From Verrucomicrobiota bacterium (GTDB taxonomy: Bacteria; Verrucomicrobiota; Verrucomicrobiia; CAIQCK01): a stretch of DNA of 64,000 nt. The stretch is taken from positions 1-64,000 of the forward strand of contig JAPLTX010000047.1 in the NCBI GenBank assembly GCA_026397915.1, read 5' to 3'. Made by a program: the position numbers and the translations under genes. Shown piece by piece: positions 25,115 to 34,611 of this stretch; within the stretch, counting starts at the first letter, position 1; every line of letters starts with the position of its first letter. The notes beneath the pieces were generated by a model. The model was not told where the DNA came from. It ran no database searches and was given only the letters and a program-made list of their open reading frames with translations.

Positions 25115-25732
25115 ATGACAACTGATGTGATTCTTCTCAAACAGGTCAAAGACCTCGGCGCCGAAGGCGACAAGGTAAAGGTGGCAAGCGGCTATGCGCG
25201 CAACTATCTGTTGCCACAACGCCTAGCCACGCTTGCCACGCGCGCCAACGTCCGCCAACTGGCCGAACTCAAGAAGCGCCGCACCGAACGTGAGGCGGCG
25301 GAACTCGCGACGGTTCGCGAGCTGGCTGACAAGCTGACGAAGCTGACGCTTTCGATCTCGGTGGCGACTGGCCCCGGAGGGAAGCTGTTTGGCGCCGTGA
25401 CCACGCATCACATTAGCGAGGCGCTGGTCAAGGAAGGCTTCGAGATTGACCATCACAAGCTCGAACTCAAGCACCCGATCCACGCGCTCGGCACGTTCGA
25501 CGTGGATGTGAAGCTGCATCCGGAAGTCACCGCCAACGTGAAGTTCTCCATCGTCAGCAAGACCGCGCCAGGCACCGAAGAAACGCAAGCCGCCGAGGCC
25601 GCCGCCAAGTCGCCGCGCGGCAGGAAGCCTCGCCCCGAGGCTCCCGCCAAGGCCGCCGAGCCTGTGGAGGAAAAGCCCGCGATCAAGAAAGGCGGCGGCA
25701 AGCCTCTAGCGGGTGGTAAGAAGAAGAGTTGA
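25115..25732 (+). CDS. rplI: Ribosomal protein bL9
   Basis: The 205-residue protein begins DVILLKQVKDLGAEGDKVKVASGYARNYLLP, the N-terminal rRNA-binding domain, followed by the long connecting helix and a C-terminal domain (GKLFGAVTTHHISEAL). It is longer than the usual 150 residues because of a basic, Pro/Ala-rich tail ending KKKS. It lies 39 bp after rpsR and 7 bp before the dnaB start, completing the usual ribosomal set. Confidence 0.95.
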   Translation: MTTDVILLKQVKDLGAEGDKVKVASGYARNYLLPQRLATLATRANVRQLAELKKRRTEREAAELATVRELADKLTKLTLSISVATGPGGKLFGAVTTHHISEALVKEGFEIDHHKLELKHPIHALGTFDVDVKLHPEVTANVKFSIVSKTAPGTEETQAAEAAAKSPRGRKPRPEAPAKAAEPVEEKPAIKKGGGKPLAGGKKKS

Positions 25733-25739
25733 TGGATTT

Positions 25740-27191
25740 GTGAGCCAAGCAGCCAACAAGGTGACGCCGTTTCCAGGGGCCGACGTGGGACGTTCGTTGC
25801 CCCACAGCGATGATGCGGAGCGTTGTCTATTGGGGTCGCTGCTGCTGAATCCACCGGCGATCAGTGAGTGCATTGAAAAGTTCGCCTCGAAGGATCCAAA
25901 GACGCGCGGCGGGGAGTATTTCTACAACGAGAACCACGGCCTGATCTACCGCACGCTTGTGGACATGCAAGACGAGCACGAGCCGGTGGATCTGATGACC
26001 GTCACGCAGAAGCTGGCGGGCCGCAACCAACTGGAACGCGTAGGCGGCGCGGTGGCGATCACGCAGTTGTCCAACGCGGTGCCGACGGCAGGGAACCTTG
26101 AGTTCTACCTCAACATCGTCCGCCAGCGCTACCGCCTGCGGCAACTGATCGAAGCCGGAACACAGATTGTCACCGAAAGCTACGGAACGCTCGACGAGGG
26201 CGTGGACGATTTTGTTGATCACGTTGAGCGGCTCGTCTTTGACATCGCGCAGGAGAAGAGCGCGCACGGCGTGGTCAGCGGGGCGGATGTGGTCAAGGAA
26301 GCCGTTCATGAGATTGACGACATCCTCCAGCACAAAGGCAAACTGCGCGGGATTCCCACTGGTTTCACCGAGCTGGACAAGTGCTTGGACGGTTTGCAGC
26401 GCGGCAGCATGATCGTGATCGCGGCGCGTCCCTCGATGGGCAAGACCTCGCTGGCGATGAACATCGCCGAGCATGTCGCAATCCTGAATTCCGACAATCC
26501 GATGCCAGTTGGCGTGTTCAGCTTGGAAATGCCGGCGGTGCAGCTCATCATCCGCATGTTGTGCTCGGTGGGCGAGGTTAGCATGAACCGGATTCGCCGC
26601 GGCCTTTCGACCGACGTGGAGTATAAATCGCTTATTAACTCCGCGAAGAAGATCAGCAACGCAAAGATTTTGATTGATGATACGGGCGACCTCACCATCA
26701 TGGAGCTTCGTGCCAAAGCGAGGCGCATGAAGGCGAACCATGACATCCAGTTGCTGGTGGTGGATTACTTGCAGCTCATGCGCGCGCCCATGCGTGGTAA
26801 TTACGACAACCGGCAGCAGGAGATCGCCGCGATTTCCGGCGGACTGAAGGCGCTGGCGAAGGAGTTGAAGATTCCTGTCATCGTCTTGTCGCAGCTCAAC
26901 CGCGAGGCTGAAAAGCGCGAAGGCGGCAAGCCGCGATTAAGTGACTTGCGCGAATCGGGTGCTATCGAGCAAGATGCCGACGTGGTGGCGCTGATTGCGC
27001 CGAAAGACGATCGGAAGGACGAGGAAGTGGTGGCCGAGGAGATCACGCAGGCTGTGTTGATAGTCGCCAAGAACCGCAACGGTCCGCAGGGTAAGATTCC
27101 GTTGCAGTTCCGCCGCGACATCACCCGGTTTTTCTCGGCGGCCATCGAGGAGAGCGACGTTGCGATGACACCACGAGAGGAGGCGATGTGA
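25740..27191 (+). CDS. dnaB: Replicative DNA helicase DnaB
   Basis: This hexameric helicase unwinds DNA at the fork. The 483-residue product has the N-terminal primase-interaction domain (SDDAERCLLGSLLLN) and the RecA-like motor with Walker A (ARPSMGKTS), Walker B (LLVVDYLQLM) and the DLRESGAIEQDAD motif. GTG 25740 is chosen because it follows rplI without overlap; a GTG at 25713 would overlap rplI by 20 bases. No intein interrupts it. Its stop overlaps the bamA GTG (ATGTGA), an unusual direct coupling of replication and outer-membrane genes. Confidence 0.96.
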   Translation: MSQAANKVTPFPGADVGRSLPHSDDAERCLLGSLLLNPPAISECIEKFASKDPKTRGGEYFYNENHGLIYRTLVDMQDEHEPVDLMTVTQKLAGRNQLERVGGAVAITQLSNAVPTAGNLEFYLNIVRQRYRLRQLIEAGTQIVTESYGTLDEGVDDFVDHVERLVFDIAQEKSAHGVVSGADVVKEAVHEIDDILQHKGKLRGIPTGFTELDKCLDGLQRGSMIVIAARPSMGKTSLAMNIAEHVAILNSDNPMPVGVFSLEMPAVQLIIRMLCSVGEVSMNRIRRGLSTDVEYKSLINSAKKISNAKILIDDTGDLTIMELRAKARRMKANHDIQLLVVDYLQLMRAPMRGNYDNRQQEIAAISGGLKALAKELKIPVIVLSQLNREAEKREGGKPRLSDLRESGAIEQDADVVALIAPKDDRKDEEVVAEEITQAVLIVAKNRNGPQGKIPLQFRRDITRFFSAAIEESDVAMTPREEAM

Positions 27192-29551
27192 AGATCGCGT
27201 GCCGCAATCTGATAACGGCTTGCCTCGCGTTGTGGCTGGTGGCGTTGCTGCCGGCGGGCGCGCAGGAGCCGAGTTTCCTCGTCAAGGAGATAGAGATCCG
27301 TCACGTCGGTCCGGTGCCGATCAGTGACAGCGTCATCCTGGCGAACGTCCAGACCAAGGCGGGCCAGCAGACGACGCGCACCGCTTTGGGCCAGGACGTG
27401 CGCAACCTGTATGCGACCGGCTACTTCACCAACGTCCATGTCGCGCAGGAAGATGTGGAAGGCGGTGTCAAAGTGTTGTTCACCGTGCAGGGCAAGGCGA
27501 AGATCAAGGAAATCCTCGTCAAGGGCAGCGAGAAGATCAAAGCATCCAAGATCCGCAAGGAGATGGAACTGAAGGTTGGAGAGCCGCTTGACGAGCGCAA
27601 GGTGGTGTTGGCGCAGAAGAAGGTGGAGGAGTATTACGAGAAAGCCGGCTTCGAGCAGGCGACGATCCGCTACGACATTAGCATTGACCAGCAGACCGGC
27701 CAGGGCGTGGTGACATTCAACATCAGCGAAGGCCCGCGCGTGGCGATCATTGACATTACCTTCACGGGCAACGACCACTTCTCGAAGGCGAAGTTGCAGA
27801 AGCAGATGAAGACCAAGCGCAAGTGGTGGTTATCGTGGATCGTGCGCACTAACGTGATGAAGAAGGAACAGTGGCAGGACGATCAAGAGAGTCTGCGCGA
27901 TTTCTACCGCAACGAAGGCTACATAGACATCGTCATCAAGGACGTGAAGTTCGACCATATCAACCCGAACCAGATGTATGTGCGGATGATTCTTGTTGAA
28001 GGCAAGCAGTATCAAGTGGGCCGCCTCGACATCAAGGGCAACCAGCTCTTCCCCAGTGCCGGCATTCGTGGCGATCTGAAGATGATCGAGGGAAAGACGT
28101 TCGGACCGAAGGCGCTCGACAAGGACATTGAGGCAATTCGCGATTTCTACGGAGCCAAGGGCTACATTGACGCACGGGTGGTGCCGCTTAAGGAGGCCAA
28201 CGTCGAGACTGGCCGGATGGACATCGTTTACGAGATCGTCGAAGGCGACATCTCGTATCTGAGCAAGGTCAGCGTCCGCGGCAACACCAAGACCAAGGAC
28301 AAGGTCATTCGTCGCGAGTTGGCAGTGAAGCCGGGCGACGTGTTTAACATGGTGAAGGTCAAGCGCAGCAAGGAGCGCCTGGAGAACATGGGTTATTTCT
28401 CGAAAGTGAACACGATTGCTGAGCCGACCGACGTGCCTGGCCACAAAGACCTCGCGGTGGAGGTGGAGGAACAACGGACTGGCCAGTTGGTGTTTGGCGC
28501 GGGCTTTTCCAGTGTGGACGCGCTGGTCGGTTTTGCGGAGGTCAGCCAGGGTAATTTTGACATCTTCAACCCGCCGTTCTTCACGGGTGGTGGCCAGAAG
28601 GCGCGCTTCCGCGTCCAGATGGGCACGATGCGCCAGGACTATATTCTTTCGTTTACCGAGCCGTGGTTCATGGACCGCAGACTGGCGTTGGGGTTCGATC
28701 TGTTCCGCAGCGAAAGCCAGTATCTCAGCTCGATTTACACGGAAAGGCGCACGGGCTTCGACGTGCATCTGACCAAGGAGCTTATGCCGTTCGTCTCCGG
28801 CCGGATTCAATACGGGTATCAGGTCGTGGACATCGTTGATGTTGAAAGCACGGCGCCCCAGATTTTCCAGGATGAAAAAGGCGAGCGTTCTGAGAGCTCG
28901 GTGACGGGCACGATTACGCGAGACACGCGTGACAGCGTATTTCTCACGACGCGCGGCAACAAGACTGAGTTCTCAGTGCAAGGCGCCGGTGGTCCGCTCA
29001 AAGGCCAGACGCAAATTTACAAGTTGGAATTGCGCAGCCAGCAATACTTCCCGATCCCGTTCACGTGGCCTACGCTGGACAAGAAACACGTGCTGTTGCT
29101 TGCCGGCGGCACGGGTGTGGTGGACAGCTACGGCGACAACTCGCGAGTGCCGTTGTTCAATCGCTTCTTCCTCGGCGGCCCGAACAACCTGCGCGGCTTC
29201 CGCTTCCGCGACGTTTCGCCCAAGGTGGGTAATCTGAACACGCCCGGCAACGGCCCCGGTGCCTACAATCCGGACGAGCCGGTGGGCGGCAACACGTATG
29301 GATGGGGCACCATCGAATACACCATCCCCGTGATCGAGAAGATTCGGTTTGCTGTGTTCTATGACATCGGCTTTGTGAATCAGGATGCCTTCGATTACAG
29401 CGTTGGTGGTTACAACGACGACTTCGGCTTCGGCGTCCGCCTCGACCTCCCCATTGGACCGATCCGGTTCGATTACGGCATTCCGATCACCACCGACGGC
29501 TACAACAGTCGCGGCGGCCGATTTAACTTCAACATAGGTTACCAATTTTAG
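27188..29551 (+). CDS. bamA: Outer-membrane assembly factor BamA
   Basis: The 787-residue protein folds and inserts outer-membrane beta-barrels. It has a signal peptide (through LPAGAQ), five POTRA domains in the first 430 residues (the IKEILVKG, IIDITFTGN, RLDIKGN and KVSVRGN starts mark them) and a 16-strand barrel with the LRGF loop motif (NNLRGFRF). It ends in the aromatic beta-signal NIGYQF. The start is GTG 27188, overlapping the dnaB stop. skp and lpxD follow, the common envelope-gene order. Length is normal. Confidence 0.96.
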   Translation: MKIACRNLITACLALWLVALLPAGAQEPSFLVKEIEIRHVGPVPISDSVILANVQTKAGQQTTRTALGQDVRNLYATGYFTNVHVAQEDVEGGVKVLFTVQGKAKIKEILVKGSEKIKASKIRKEMELKVGEPLDERKVVLAQKKVEEYYEKAGFEQATIRYDISIDQQTGQGVVTFNISEGPRVAIIDITFTGNDHFSKAKLQKQMKTKRKWWLSWIVRTNVMKKEQWQDDQESLRDFYRNEGYIDIVIKDVKFDHINPNQMYVRMILVEGKQYQVGRLDIKGNQLFPSAGIRGDLKMIEGKTFGPKALDKDIEAIRDFYGAKGYIDARVVPLKEANVETGRMDIVYEIVEGDISYLSKVSVRGNTKTKDKVIRRELAVKPGDVFNMVKVKRSKERLENMGYFSKVNTIAEPTDVPGHKDLAVEVEEQRTGQLVFGAGFSSVDALVGFAEVSQGNFDIFNPPFFTGGGQKARFRVQMGTMRQDYILSFTEPWFMDRRLALGFDLFRSESQYLSSIYTERRTGFDVHLTKELMPFVSGRIQYGYQVVDIVDVESTAPQIFQDEKGERSESSVTGTITRDTRDSVFLTTRGNKTEFSVQGAGGPLKGQTQIYKLELRSQQYFPIPFTWPTLDKKHVLLLAGGTGVVDSYGDNSRVPLFNRFFLGGPNNLRGFRFRDVSPKVGNLNTPGNGPGAYNPDEPVGGNTYGWGTIEYTIPVIEKIRFAVFYDIGFVNQDAFDYSVGGYNDDFGFGVRLDLPIGPIRFDYGIPITTDGYNSRGGRFNFNIGYQF

Positions 29552-29583
29552 TCTAAACAAGACAGCAAAGTGCTAAAGAAACC

Positions 29584-30282
29584 ATGACTGACACGACTAT
29601 GAACAGACACCGCTTAACCCTCACATTTATCGCGACGTTGGCTGTTGCAGCCGCCGGCTGGGTTACCCCGGCGACGTTCGCACAGAGCGCCAAAATTGGC
29701 TCCGTGGACATGCGTAGGATTTACGAGGAGTTCTACAAGACCAAGGTTGCGCAACGCAGCTTCGACGAGAGCGTCGCTGCCTACCGCAAGGACTACCAGC
29801 AGCGCGTCAACGATTACAATAAACTCAACGAGGAGTTCCAGAAGTTGCGCGAGGAATCCAACAACCCCGCGTTGACCCAAGAGAAACGCGAGCAAAAAGC
29901 CAAAGCGGTCAATGATAAGGTCCTCGAACTGCGCAAGTCGCTCGAAGCTGTGAAGGAGTTCGAGCAGAACAGCCAGCAATATCTGAATGACCTTCGCCGC
30001 CGCCAGAATGACGCCATCTTGAAAGAGATTTTGGAAGCCGTCCGCAAGAAGGGCCGCGATGGCGCTTACACTGTGATCGTGGACTCGTCAGGGTTCGGCA
30101 CGGTCGCCGCCGTCCCGATGGCTGTCTATGCCGATGAGAAGCTCGACTTCACGGATGTGGTTTTGAAGGGACTGAACGCAAACGCTCCCGCCAACCTTCC
30201 CACCAGCGTTGGTCCCGGACCGGCCTCGTTGCCGGTCCCCAGCACCACGCCGCGCACGCCGTTGCCCGCGCCCGCGCCATAG
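29584..30282 (+). CDS. skp: Periplasmic chaperone Skp/OmpH
   Basis: The 232-residue exported protein has a signal peptide ending ATFAQS, then KIGSVDMRRIYEEFYKT, the OmpH opening strand, a long charged coiled-coil arm (about residues 60-150) and a return strand (YTVIVDSSGFG). A Pro/Thr tail of about 35 residues is additional. Skp trimers hold unfolded outer-membrane proteins on their way to BamA, whose gene lies 32 bp upstream. An ATG at 29599 (MNRHRL) is an equally good start. Confidence 0.92.
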   Translation: MTDTTMNRHRLTLTFIATLAVAAAGWVTPATFAQSAKIGSVDMRRIYEEFYKTKVAQRSFDESVAAYRKDYQQRVNDYNKLNEEFQKLREESNNPALTQEKREQKAKAVNDKVLELRKSLEAVKEFEQNSQQYLNDLRRRQNDAILKEILEAVRKKGRDGAYTVIVDSSGFGTVAAVPMAVYADEKLDFTDVVLKGLNANAPANLPTSVGPGPASLPVPSTTPRTPLPAPAP

Positions 30283-30291
30283 GACACCGCA

Positions 30292-31329
30292 GTGCGAAAG
30301 ACCGCTCGCGAAATCTCGGAACTGGTTGGCGGCGAACTCGTCGGCGACGGTGAGGTCGTTGTCACGCGGCTCTGCAGTATTCTGGCCGCGGGCAAAGACG
30401 ACGTCACATTCCTTGCCCGATCGAGCTATGCGGCGCGTGCCCGTGCTTCACAGGCTTCTGTCATCCTGGTTGGCAAGGACTGGACGGAACGGTTGCCGCA
30501 GACACTCATTCGGGTGGGCAATCCTTCGGCGGCTTTCCAACGCCTCGCGGAGGCCATTGCGCCGCCTCCGGTGAAATTCCCGCCCGGTATTCATCCCACC
30601 GCCGTGGTCGCGCCGGATGCCATGTTGGGGAAGGGCGTGTCGGTGCAGCCGTATGCCGTCATCGAGCCGGGCGCGGTGATCGGCGACGACACAGTGATCG
30701 GTGCTTACGTGTATGTCGGTCACGGGACGCGAATTGGATCGCAGTGCATGCTCTATCCGCATGTCGTCATTCGTGACCGCTGCCTTGTTGGCAACCGCGT
30801 CATCATGCATCCGGGCGTCGTCATCGGCGCGGACGGTTTTGGCTACGACAGCGGCCCGCAGGGTCACAAGAAGATTCCGCAAGTCGGCATCGTCGAGATT
30901 GAGGATGACGTCGAGATCGGCGCAAACTCCACCATTGACCGTGCGCGGTTCGACCGGACGTTCATCGGGCAGGGCACGAAGATAGACAACCTCGTCCAGG
31001 TTGGCCACAACTGCGTCATTGGTCGGCACGTCATCATCTGCTCACAAGTTGGCATCAGCGGCTCCTGCGTGATCGGCGACGGCGTTATCCTGGCGGGCCA
31101 GGTGGGATTGGCCGACCATCTCAACATCGGCGCTGGCGCCATTGCCCTTGCGAAGAGCGGTCTGCACCAGGATGTGCCGCCAAAGGGCAAAGTGTTTGGC
31201 GCTGTGGCGCGGCCTGCCGCAGAAGAGATGAAACTCGAAGCTTGCAAGGTTCGGCTGCCGGAACTGTTCGCGCGGGTGAAGAAGATCGAGAAGCGACTCG
31301 ACGACAGTGGCGAAGAAAAGCAGGATTGA
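30292..31329 (+). CDS. lpxD: UDP-3-O-acylglucosamine N-acyltransferase
   Basis: This lipid A enzyme adds the second acyl chain to UDP-3-O-acyl-glucosamine. The 345-residue product has the N-terminal uridine-binding domain (residues 1-100), a left-handed beta helix of hexapeptide repeats and the catalytic-His region [14 protein letters not shown], then a C-terminal helix. The start is GTG 30292, ten bases after the skp stop. The usual partners lpxC, fabZ and lpxA are not in the window, so the rest of the pathway is elsewhere. Confidence 0.95.
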   Translation: MRKTAREISELVGGELVGDGEVVVTRLCSILAAGKDDVTFLARSSYAARARASQASVILVGKDWTERLPQTLIRVGNPSAAFQRLAEAIAPPPVKFPPGIHPTAVVAPDAMLGKGVSVQPYAVIEPGAVIGDDTVIGAYVYVGHGTRIGSQCMLYPHVVIRDRCLVGNRVIMHPGVVIGADGFGYDSGPQGHKKIPQVGIVEIEDDVEIGANSTIDRARFDRTFIGQGTKIDNLVQVGHNCVIGRHVIICSQVGISGSCVIGDGVILAGQVGLADHLNIGAGAIALAKSGLHQDVPPKGKVFGAVARPAAEEMKLEACKVRLPELFARVKKIEKRLDDSGEEKQD

Positions 31330-31338
31330 CCTTCAACG

Positions 31339-31881
31339 ATGCAGTTTGTCCCGACCAAGATGTTTCTCACGAAGGGTGTCGGCACCCACAAGCACGAGTT
31401 GCGCTCGTTCGAGATGGCCCTGCGCGACGCTGGCATTGAGATGTGCAACCTCGTCCACGTCAGCTCCATCCTGCCGCCCCGCTGTAAGATCATCTCCCGC
31501 AAACAAGGCGAGGCGCTGCTCCAGCCCGGCCAGATCACCTTTGCCGTCCTCGCGCGCATCTCCACCAACGAGCCGCACCGCCTCATTGCCGCCTCCATCG
31601 GCGTCGCCGTGCCCGCAGACGAGGACGAGTATGGCTACCTGAGCGAGATCCACGCCCACGGCGTCAACGACCAGACCGCTGGCGACATGTCCGAGGACGC
31701 CGCCGCTGCCATGCTTGCCTCCACCCTCGGCGTCGAGTTCAACGAAGACGCCGACTGGGACCAGAAGCAGGATGTCTTCAAGATTTCCGGCAAGATCGTC
31801 CGCACCACCAACATCACCCAATCCGCCGTCGGCACCAACCAGTGGACCACCGTCCTCGCCGCGGCCATCTTCATCTTCTAG
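31339..31881 (+). CDS. pdaD: Pyruvoyl-dependent arginine decarboxylase
   Basis: The 180-residue proenzyme converts arginine to agmatine for polyamine synthesis or acid resistance. It has the self-cleavage site HVSSILPP, with Ser43 expected to become the pyruvoyl group, and the conserved [16 protein letters not shown] and [14 protein letters not shown] segments. Pyruvoyl forms are typical of archaea, Chlamydiae and some PVC bacteria. It lies 9 bp after lpxD on the same strand and so is probably the last gene of the block; no agmatine-using gene follows. Confidence 0.92.
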   Translation: MQFVPTKMFLTKGVGTHKHELRSFEMALRDAGIEMCNLVHVSSILPPRCKIISRKQGEALLQPGQITFAVLARISTNEPHRLIAASIGVAVPADEDEYGYLSEIHAHGVNDQTAGDMSEDAAAAMLASTLGVEFNEDADWDQKQDVFKISGKIVRTTNITQSAVGTNQWTTVLAAAIFIF

Positions 31882-32439
31882 GAAACCCCGCCCGCCGCTA
31901 GCAGATGTGCGAATCGCGTAAAGCAGAAGCACGCACAGACAGGGGAGCGGATTCAAGGCTGAAAGGCAGGCTGGGGCGTTGGGCCATCCCTCCGACGCGG
32001 CGGCGGGGCTGTAGGAAGGGAAAAGAGCCATCACCGATCAGCTTTCAGCCGTCAGCCAGTGATTAGCGGCTGGCAGGCGAAGATCGAGGCAAGGTGGTGT
32101 CTCCCGGGAGACGGGGAATCAAGGGTTGGCGGATTTGGCCGATGTTTTGGGCGTCGGGAAGGGTGAGTTTTCATGGTTTCATGCCAAAAAGGCGTTTTTT
32201 TTGACCAAACAAGCCAAGAACATCGTCACTTGGAGGCTCGAAGCCGCGTCGTTCTGGGAAACGCTCTGACTTCGGCGCTCGGAGTGGCGGTGTTTTTGGA
32301 AACGTCGGGACTGCGAGCGCCGCAATGGCAGTGTTTTTGGGGTCACCCCAGTTTCTCGACGGTTTATCATCCCTGTTTGCATCAGCAAACACGCCAGCAG
32401 GGCCATCGCGCCGGCGGAGAGGCTGGCGAGCGTGCTATT
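31882..32439. other. 558-bp intergenic region
   Basis: No gene is credible here. The first 300 bp show no recognisable feature. The rest holds a leader and repeat array related to the one at 10.7 kb. It separates the end of the prs-pdaD block from the convergent GH-like gene. Confidence 0.6.
32185..32345. repeat. Second repeat array related to the one at 10.7 kb
   Basis: The leader GGCGTTTTTTTTGACCAAAC (from 32190) matches the leader at 10697. Three core copies (GTTCTGGGAAACG at 32251, GTTTTTGGAAACG at 32292 and GTTTTTGGGG at 32333) are spaced exactly 41 bp. The halves between the cores differ from copy to copy, but two resemble the degenerate units of the first array (CGCTCGGAGTG, GGCAGTGTTT). 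Confidence 0.7.
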
Positions 32440-34518
32440 TTACTCGATCCAGACCATCCGCATTCGCATCGGCGGGAGCGGGAGGGTGAGGCGGCCGGCT
32501 TGGAGGGAGAGGGTCTGGCCGGTGAGGGCGTCCTTGGCTTTGAGGCCGGTCTCGCGCAGGCCGAGGCGCTTGAGGTCGAGGCTCAGGGAGGCGGACGGTT
32601 CGTCTTTCAGGGAGAGGTTGGAGACGACGAGCAGGGCGCGGCGGGGCTTGGCCTTGCCGGCGAGGTAGAGGCTGGTCTTCACGGTGTCGGTGGCGGCGGT
32701 GGCGAGCGGGTGGGTTTCCCAATACGGATGCCACTCGGCGCGGCTGACGCCAAAGCGGGTCATGACGTTCCAGATGGGCGCCATTTTTTCCAGCGCGGCG
32801 GTGCCGCCGCCGGGCCGCACGCGCACGTCGTGGAGCATGGTGAAGGCGAGGGCGTGGTCGAAGGTCCATTGGGGCGGGCGCTCATAGACGAGGAACTCCG
32901 CCGGCACGCCGTAGTTGCGCCCCATGAACTCGGCGCGGAACGCGGCCAGCGGCAGTTGCTGGATGACGTTGGTGGAGAGCTGGCCGCCCTCGAATTGTTC
33001 GCCGTCCCAATACGAGTCCGCATAGCCCAGCGTCGGCGTGACGCAGCAGGTGCTCTGGTGCGGGTTCACCAGCCCGCCGCACGGATGGATCGCCGCCGCC
33101 AGCCCGTGCATGAGCCGCCGCACGGCGAAGATGGGGTAGGTGGCGTGGAGCACGCCGTTGGTGCCGCGGTAGCCGCAGCCGTGTTTCTCGTTGGCGCATG
33201 CCCAAGGCTCGGTGGTGCCGTCGAGATAGACGCCGTCGTAACCGTAGCGGACAAGCGAGCGCTCGATGCCGTGCAGGAGGATGTCGCGCCAGCGGCTGTT
33301 GTAGCAGACGATGTAATCGCGCTGGTCCGGCCCGCGATAGTAGCCGCCGGTGTAGCCGCCCGCCGTGGTTTTCACGAGCACCTCGTCGGACATCTCGCCC
33401 CATTCCGGCGCGAGCGATGAGAACTCGTAGCCGTAGTAAGGCAGCAGCTTGATGCCGCGCCGATGGCACGCTGTCACCAGCTTCTTTAACTCCGCCTCCT
33501 GCGACGTCACGGGATAGTTCTGATACGGCGTCCAGTGTTCGTGGAAGACGATGGTCTTCACGCCCAGCTCCGCCGCGCGGTCGAGGATGGTCTTCTTCGT
33601 GTTGGGCTTGTGCGACGCGCTGTCCTTGCCGGCGAGGTAGGTCTCGCCATAGTCCAGCTTCTTCGTGTCCGCTTTCAACGGCGTGCTCTCGATGCCGTAG
33701 GCCCCGCCGTGCCAGACGCGCCACTCGTGGAAGTTCTTCGCCCACGGTTTCACCGGCGTCGCCTGGAAACCGAGCGTGTAGGTGACGGGCAGGCGCGGCG
33801 GGGGCGAGTCGAGCAGATGCAGCCGCAGCACGGTCTGGTCGCCGCTCACGACAACCTCGATAGGCTGCTTCGGGTCTTGCGGCTGCCAGCCTTTATCGGA
33901 TTCCGTGAACCATCCTAGCCCGCCGTCCTCCCAACCGAGCCAGACGAATGGCTTGAACGCCAGTGTCAGGCCGGCCTCCGGCAACGCGCCGCTGTTCTTC
34001 GCGCCGCCCCACGAGCCGGGCCAGTAGTGATAGAGGCTTGCGCGCGACCGCTTCAACGGCACCTCCAGCCAGAGCCGCTCGACTTTTGGCGAGACCTTCC
34101 TCTGCGGCAGCACGACGAGGTCCACGCGCATCACGCCGTCGAACTCGATGCGCGTGGTGGTGTCCACGATCAGGTCATCGCCTGCCTGCCAGCCGGAGAC
34201 GACCGCGGCGTTCTTGTCCGTGCTGAACAGGAAACTACCACCGCGCTTCCACTCGATGGGCTTGCCGGACACCTGCCCGACGAGCCGGATCGGTGCCGCT
34301 AGGATTTCTCCGGCTGCTGTGACGATGGAGGAGGGGAGGGCGCTGTTGAACTTCTGCGTGCGCCCCCAGACGCCAACCTCGACGCCCGCCTTGCTTGACT
34401 TGGCAGTCACGGCTGTCCACGGCGGGATGAGCTTCAGTGAATCCGCCGGTTCTGCGGCGTGCGCCGCAAGAACTCCCGCGATCACGGCCATCAGCGAAAC
34501 GACGCGTATGCTGTTCAT
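32440..34518 (-). CDS. Exported glycoside-hydrolase-like protein (GH123/DUF6067-like)
   Basis: The roughly 692-residue product has a signal peptide ending AAHAAE. An N-terminal beta region (to about 270) precedes a TIM-barrel-like part with RAAELGVKTIVFHEHWTPYQNYP, RRGIKLLPYYGYEF and YGYDGVYLDGT, where the Asp in YLDG is a candidate catalytic residue; a small beta domain ends the protein. The arrangement recalls GH123-like or DUF6067 proteins; the substrate is unknown. ATG 34518 is preferred over 34530 because GGAG then lies at a good distance. It heads away from a Tat-exported TIM barrel gene on the same strand, 93 bp upstream. Confidence 0.7.
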   Translation of the reverse strand: MNSIRVVSLMAVIAGVLAAHAAEPADSLKLIPPWTAVTAKSSKAGVEVGVWGRTQKFNSALPSSIVTAAGEILAAPIRLVGQVSGKPIEWKRGGSFLFSTDKNAAVVSGWQAGDDLIVDTTTRIEFDGVMRVDLVVLPQRKVSPKVERLWLEVPLKRSRASLYHYWPGSWGGAKNSGALPEAGLTLAFKPFVWLGWEDGGLGWFTESDKGWQPQDPKQPIEVVVSGDQTVLRLHLLDSPPPRLPVTYTLGFQATPVKPWAKNFHEWRVWHGGAYGIESTPLKADTKKLDYGETYLAGKDSASHKPNTKKTILDRAAELGVKTIVFHEHWTPYQNYPVTSQEAELKKLVTACHRRGIKLLPYYGYEFSSLAPEWGEMSDEVLVKTTAGGYTGGYYRGPDQRDYIVCYNSRWRDILLHGIERSLVRYGYDGVYLDGTTEPWACANEKHGCGYRGTNGVLHATYPIFAVRRLMHGLAAAIHPCGGLVNPHQSTCCVTPTLGYADSYWDGEQFEGGQLSTNVIQQLPLAAFRAEFMGRNYGVPAEFLVYERPPQWTFDHALAFTMLHDVRVRPGGGTAALEKMAPIWNVMTRFGVSRAEWHPYWETHPLATAATDTVKTSLYLAGKAKPRRALLVVSNLSLKDEPSASLSLDLKRLGLRETGLKAKDALTGQTLSLQAGRLTLPLPPMRMRMVWIE

Positions 34519-34611
34519 GATCTTCTCCATGCAGCCATCGCACTCCTCGCCACAGCTCGCGCGGAGCGTGACGGCGGCGTTGTTATGACCAACTTGATTC
34601 GGACGCGAGGG

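Noticed and set aside
32173..33420. A 415-residue plus-strand frame spanning repeat array 2 and the GH-like gene
   Set aside because: The first part is translated repeat and the rest is antisense to the exported GH-like protein.
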